Below are positions 4,061-5,967 of a DNA stretch of 5,967 nucleotides, piece after piece; position 1 is the first letter of the stretch, and every line of letters starts with the position of its first letter. Origin of the DNA: Gammaproteobacteria bacterium UBA6724. Its GTDB lineage: Bacteria; Pseudomonadota; Gammaproteobacteria; Pseudomonadales; Azotimanducaceae. A model generated the notes under the pieces. It did not search any database. It was not told the DNA's origin and was given only the letters and a program-made list of their open reading frames with translations. Made by a program: the position numbers and the translations under genes. The stretch lies in assembly GCA_002454165.1 (NCBI GenBank), contig DKIG01000015.1, forward strand, positions 1 through 5,967, given 5' to 3'.

Positions 4061-5917
4061 ATGATTACCAGAATATTCACTTTGATCTTTGGCTTGCTGT
4101 TGATTGCATCCTGTACCCAGGAATCGGCTGACGAGGCTGATTCAGTGAGGGAAATACCTGCCCCCAATCCCAACCGGAACGCCTACTTCGGCGACTTGCA
4201 TGTTCATACTACCTATTCTTTTGATGCTTATATTTTTGGCACCAGAGCCACACCGGATGACGCTTACCGATTCGCAAAGGGTGGGGTTTTGCAGCATCCC
4301 GCAGGCTTTAACATGCAACTTGATGAGCCGCTTGATTTCTATTCGGTCACAGATCATGCCTTCTTTCTTGGTGTGATGCGGGCAATGGGAGACAAGACGG
4401 AGGAAATATCAGAACACGCGGATGCAGAAATGTTCTCGCAACAGGCACCAACGGAAGAGATGCGTGCTGTGTTTAGTGCCATAAGACCCTATCTTGACCC
4501 CGCAAGCGACAGATTTGGAGAAATTAATGATCTCTCAATAATCGGTTCTGCTTGGTCTGTCATCAAGGATGCAGCAAATCGGCACAATGACCCGGGCAGA
4601 TTCACTGCCTTCATCGGTTATGAATACACTTCAGGGCCAAAGTTCCAGAACCTCCACCGTAATGTTATCTATAGAGATGACAAGGCACCGAAGATCCCCT
4701 TCTCCAGAATTGATTCATCCAACCCGGAGGATCTCTGGCAATGGATGGACGAGCATCGCGCGCAAGGCATTGAAAGCCTGGCGATACCGCATAATTCAAA
4801 TGGTTCCAATGGTCAGATGTTTAGCCTGGTGGACTATTCGGGTCAGCCGCTTGATGCTGCCTATGCGGAACTCAGGATGCGTAATGAGCCCCTGGTGGAA
4901 AATACCCAGGTCAAGGGTACATCGGACACACACCCGCTCCTCTCGCCCAATGACGAGTGGGCAGATTTTGAGATCATGCCCTTCATGATAGCGACGACCA
5001 TTGAAGGCGATGTCCCCGGTAGTTATGCGCGGGAGGCATTGATGCACGGTATTGAGATGGAATCCCAGGATGGATTTAACCCGTACAAGTTTGGTGTCAT
5101 CGGCTCTAGCGATACACATAATGCTTCCTGGACCGGGAACGACGATAACTACTGGGGCAAGGTTGGACTTCTGGACAGCACTGCGGAAAAACGCGGTACC
5201 GTGCCTCTGGAGGAACCCAATGAAGATGGCAACCCCTATGCCGATACCTACTATTCTTACTGGGGTGGTTCCGGCTTGGCGGGTGTTTGGGCGGAGGAGA
5301 ACACCCGGGAAGCCATTTACGATGCGCTGAGTCGCAAGGAGGCATTTTCCACAACTGGTCCGCGCATCAAGGTTCGATTTTTTGGAGGTTCGGACTTACC
5401 GGATCTGGATAGCCCCGCCTTCATTGAACAGGCATACGCCAGCGGCGTTGCCATGGGAGGGGACTTGACACTGGCGGCGGGTCAATCGCCTGAGTTTATC
5501 GTCTGGGCGACGCGCGATACCCGCGATGAACCATTACAAAGAGCTCAGGTTATCAAGGGCTGGATTGAAAATGGCTCAGCGCAGGAAAAAGTTTACGATG
5601 TAGCTTGTAGCAGTGGCTATGAAATTGACCCATCAACCCATCGCTGCCCGGACAATGGTGCCAGTGTGGATATTACTACCTGTAGTCCCTCTGGTACTGG
5701 CGCAGCAGAACTAAAAGTGCGCTGGGCTGACCCGGATTTCGACCCGACCCAAGGTGCCTTTTATTACGTTCGGGTGCTACAAAATCCAACCTGCCGCTGG
5801 TCAACTTGGGATGCCATTCGCGCTGGCGTCCCGCCCAGAGAAGGTCTGCAACCAACCATTCAGGAAAGAGCCTGGTCTTCACCCATCTGGTACACACCGG
5901 GGCCAGGCGGCGAGTAA
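4061..5917 (+). CDS. DUF3604 family lipoprotein, putative PHP-like metal-dependent hydrolase
   Basis: A 618-aa protein whose first 18 residues form a lipoprotein signal: Arg4, a hydrophobic core and lipobox IASC, with Cys18 the predicted lipidated residue. Thr after the Cys would not retain it in the inner membrane by the Asp+2 rule, so outer-membrane anchoring facing the periplasm is likely. The rest reads as DUF3604, a family related to PHP phosphoesterases: GDLHVHTTYSFDAY (44-57, His47 and His49), SVTDH (95-99, Asp98, His99), GYEYT (186-190, Glu188), LHRN (198-201), IPHNSNG (242-248, His244), GSSDTHN (348-354, Asp351, His353) and the GLAGVWA segment (405-411). These His, Asp and Glu residues are the expected metal ligands. 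Substrate and reaction are unknown for most of the family. Four cysteines near the C-terminus (516, 529, 541, 578) fit disulfides in an exported protein. The small exported protein gene lies upstream in the same direction. Confidence 0.92.
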   Translation: MITRIFTLIFGLLLIASCTQESADEADSVREIPAPNPNRNAYFGDLHVHTTYSFDAYIFGTRATPDDAYRFAKGGVLQHPAGFNMQLDEPLDFYSVTDHAFFLGVMRAMGDKTEEISEHADAEMFSQQAPTEEMRAVFSAIRPYLDPASDRFGEINDLSIIGSAWSVIKDAANRHNDPGRFTAFIGYEYTSGPKFQNLHRNVIYRDDKAPKIPFSRIDSSNPEDLWQWMDEHRAQGIESLAIPHNSNGSNGQMFSLVDYSGQPLDAAYAELRMRNEPLVENTQVKGTSDTHPLLSPNDEWADFEIMPFMIATTIEGDVPGSYAREALMHGIEMESQDGFNPYKFGVIGSSDTHNASWTGNDDNYWGKVGLLDSTAEKRGTVPLEEPNEDGNPYADTYYSYWGGSGLAGVWAEENTREAIYDALSRKEAFSTTGPRIKVRFFGGSDLPDLDSPAFIEQAYASGVAMGGDLTLAAGQSPEFIVWATRDTRDEPLQRAQVIKGWIENGSAQEKVYDVACSSGYEIDPSTHRCPDNGASVDITTCSPSGTGAAELKVRWADPDFDPTQGAFYYVRVLQNPTCRWSTWDAIRAGVPPREGLQPTIQERAWSSPIWYTPGPGGE

Positions 5918-5930
5918 TTTGTATTGTCAC

Positions 5931-5967
5931 GAGCGCCGCTCAGGGCTGTTGATGACAAGCCGCTCAA
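5931..5967 (+). other. Downstream tail: small inverted repeats and a possible gene start
   Basis: GAGCGCCGCTC (5931-5941) is an inverted repeat, and GGCTGT/ACAAGCC (5944-5949 with 5956-5962) can pair with one bulged A. No T run follows before the window ends, so a terminator cannot be called. An ATG at 5952 is preceded by AGGG at 5942-5945 and could start a gene (MTSRS), but five codons cannot be assessed. Confidence 0.2.

Overview
The window most resembles a gammaproteobacterial chromosome. The main evidence is the second-type EF-G, which reads very much like the EF-G 2 paralogue of Vibrio and Pseudomonas, together with an E. coli-like elongator tRNA-Met carrying an encoded CCA end. Most of the window looks just over half G+C. 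The left-most 288 bases are distinctly AT-richer (108 G/C by my hand count, about 37%) and hold the start of a DNA methyltransferase that probably arrived by transfer. No species can be named from sequence alone.

Layout: (1) On the minus strand, a pterin-4a-carbinolamine dehydratase (577 to 296) is followed after 7 bases by the N-terminal 96 codons of a site-specific DNA methyltransferase that runs off the left edge. (2) A divergent intergenic region with a palindromic ATTATAAT box separates these from a small three-helix membrane protein of unknown function (641-970). (3) A near-consensus promoter with an all-G/C discriminator (981-1016) drives tRNA-Met(CAT) (1032-1108). An EF-G paralogue (1160-3238) follows 51 bases later with no visible terminator between, so a tRNA-mRNA transcript of two translation components is plausible. 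(4) At 3298-3922 there is a chain of short reading frames with touching stops and starts: a 23-codon frame, a 52-codon ORF with a very strong Shine-Dalgarno sequence and an in-frame 15-base tandem repeat, then an exported tryptophan-rich 132-aa protein. (5) At 4061-5917 a 618-aa lipoprotein of the DUF3604 family (PHP-like metal-dependent hydrolase fold) nearly fills the rest. The last 50 bases hold small inverted repeats and perhaps the start of another gene.

Functionally the window has three blocks: an accessory modification gene beside a housekeeping pterin enzyme; a translation block (tRNA-Met plus EF-G paralogue) under what looks like a growth-rate-regulated promoter; and an envelope block in which an uncharacterised periplasmic protein and a lipid-anchored putative hydrolase are encoded in the same direction and may act together. 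The least described part is 3298-3922, the coupled small ORFs leading into the secreted protein.
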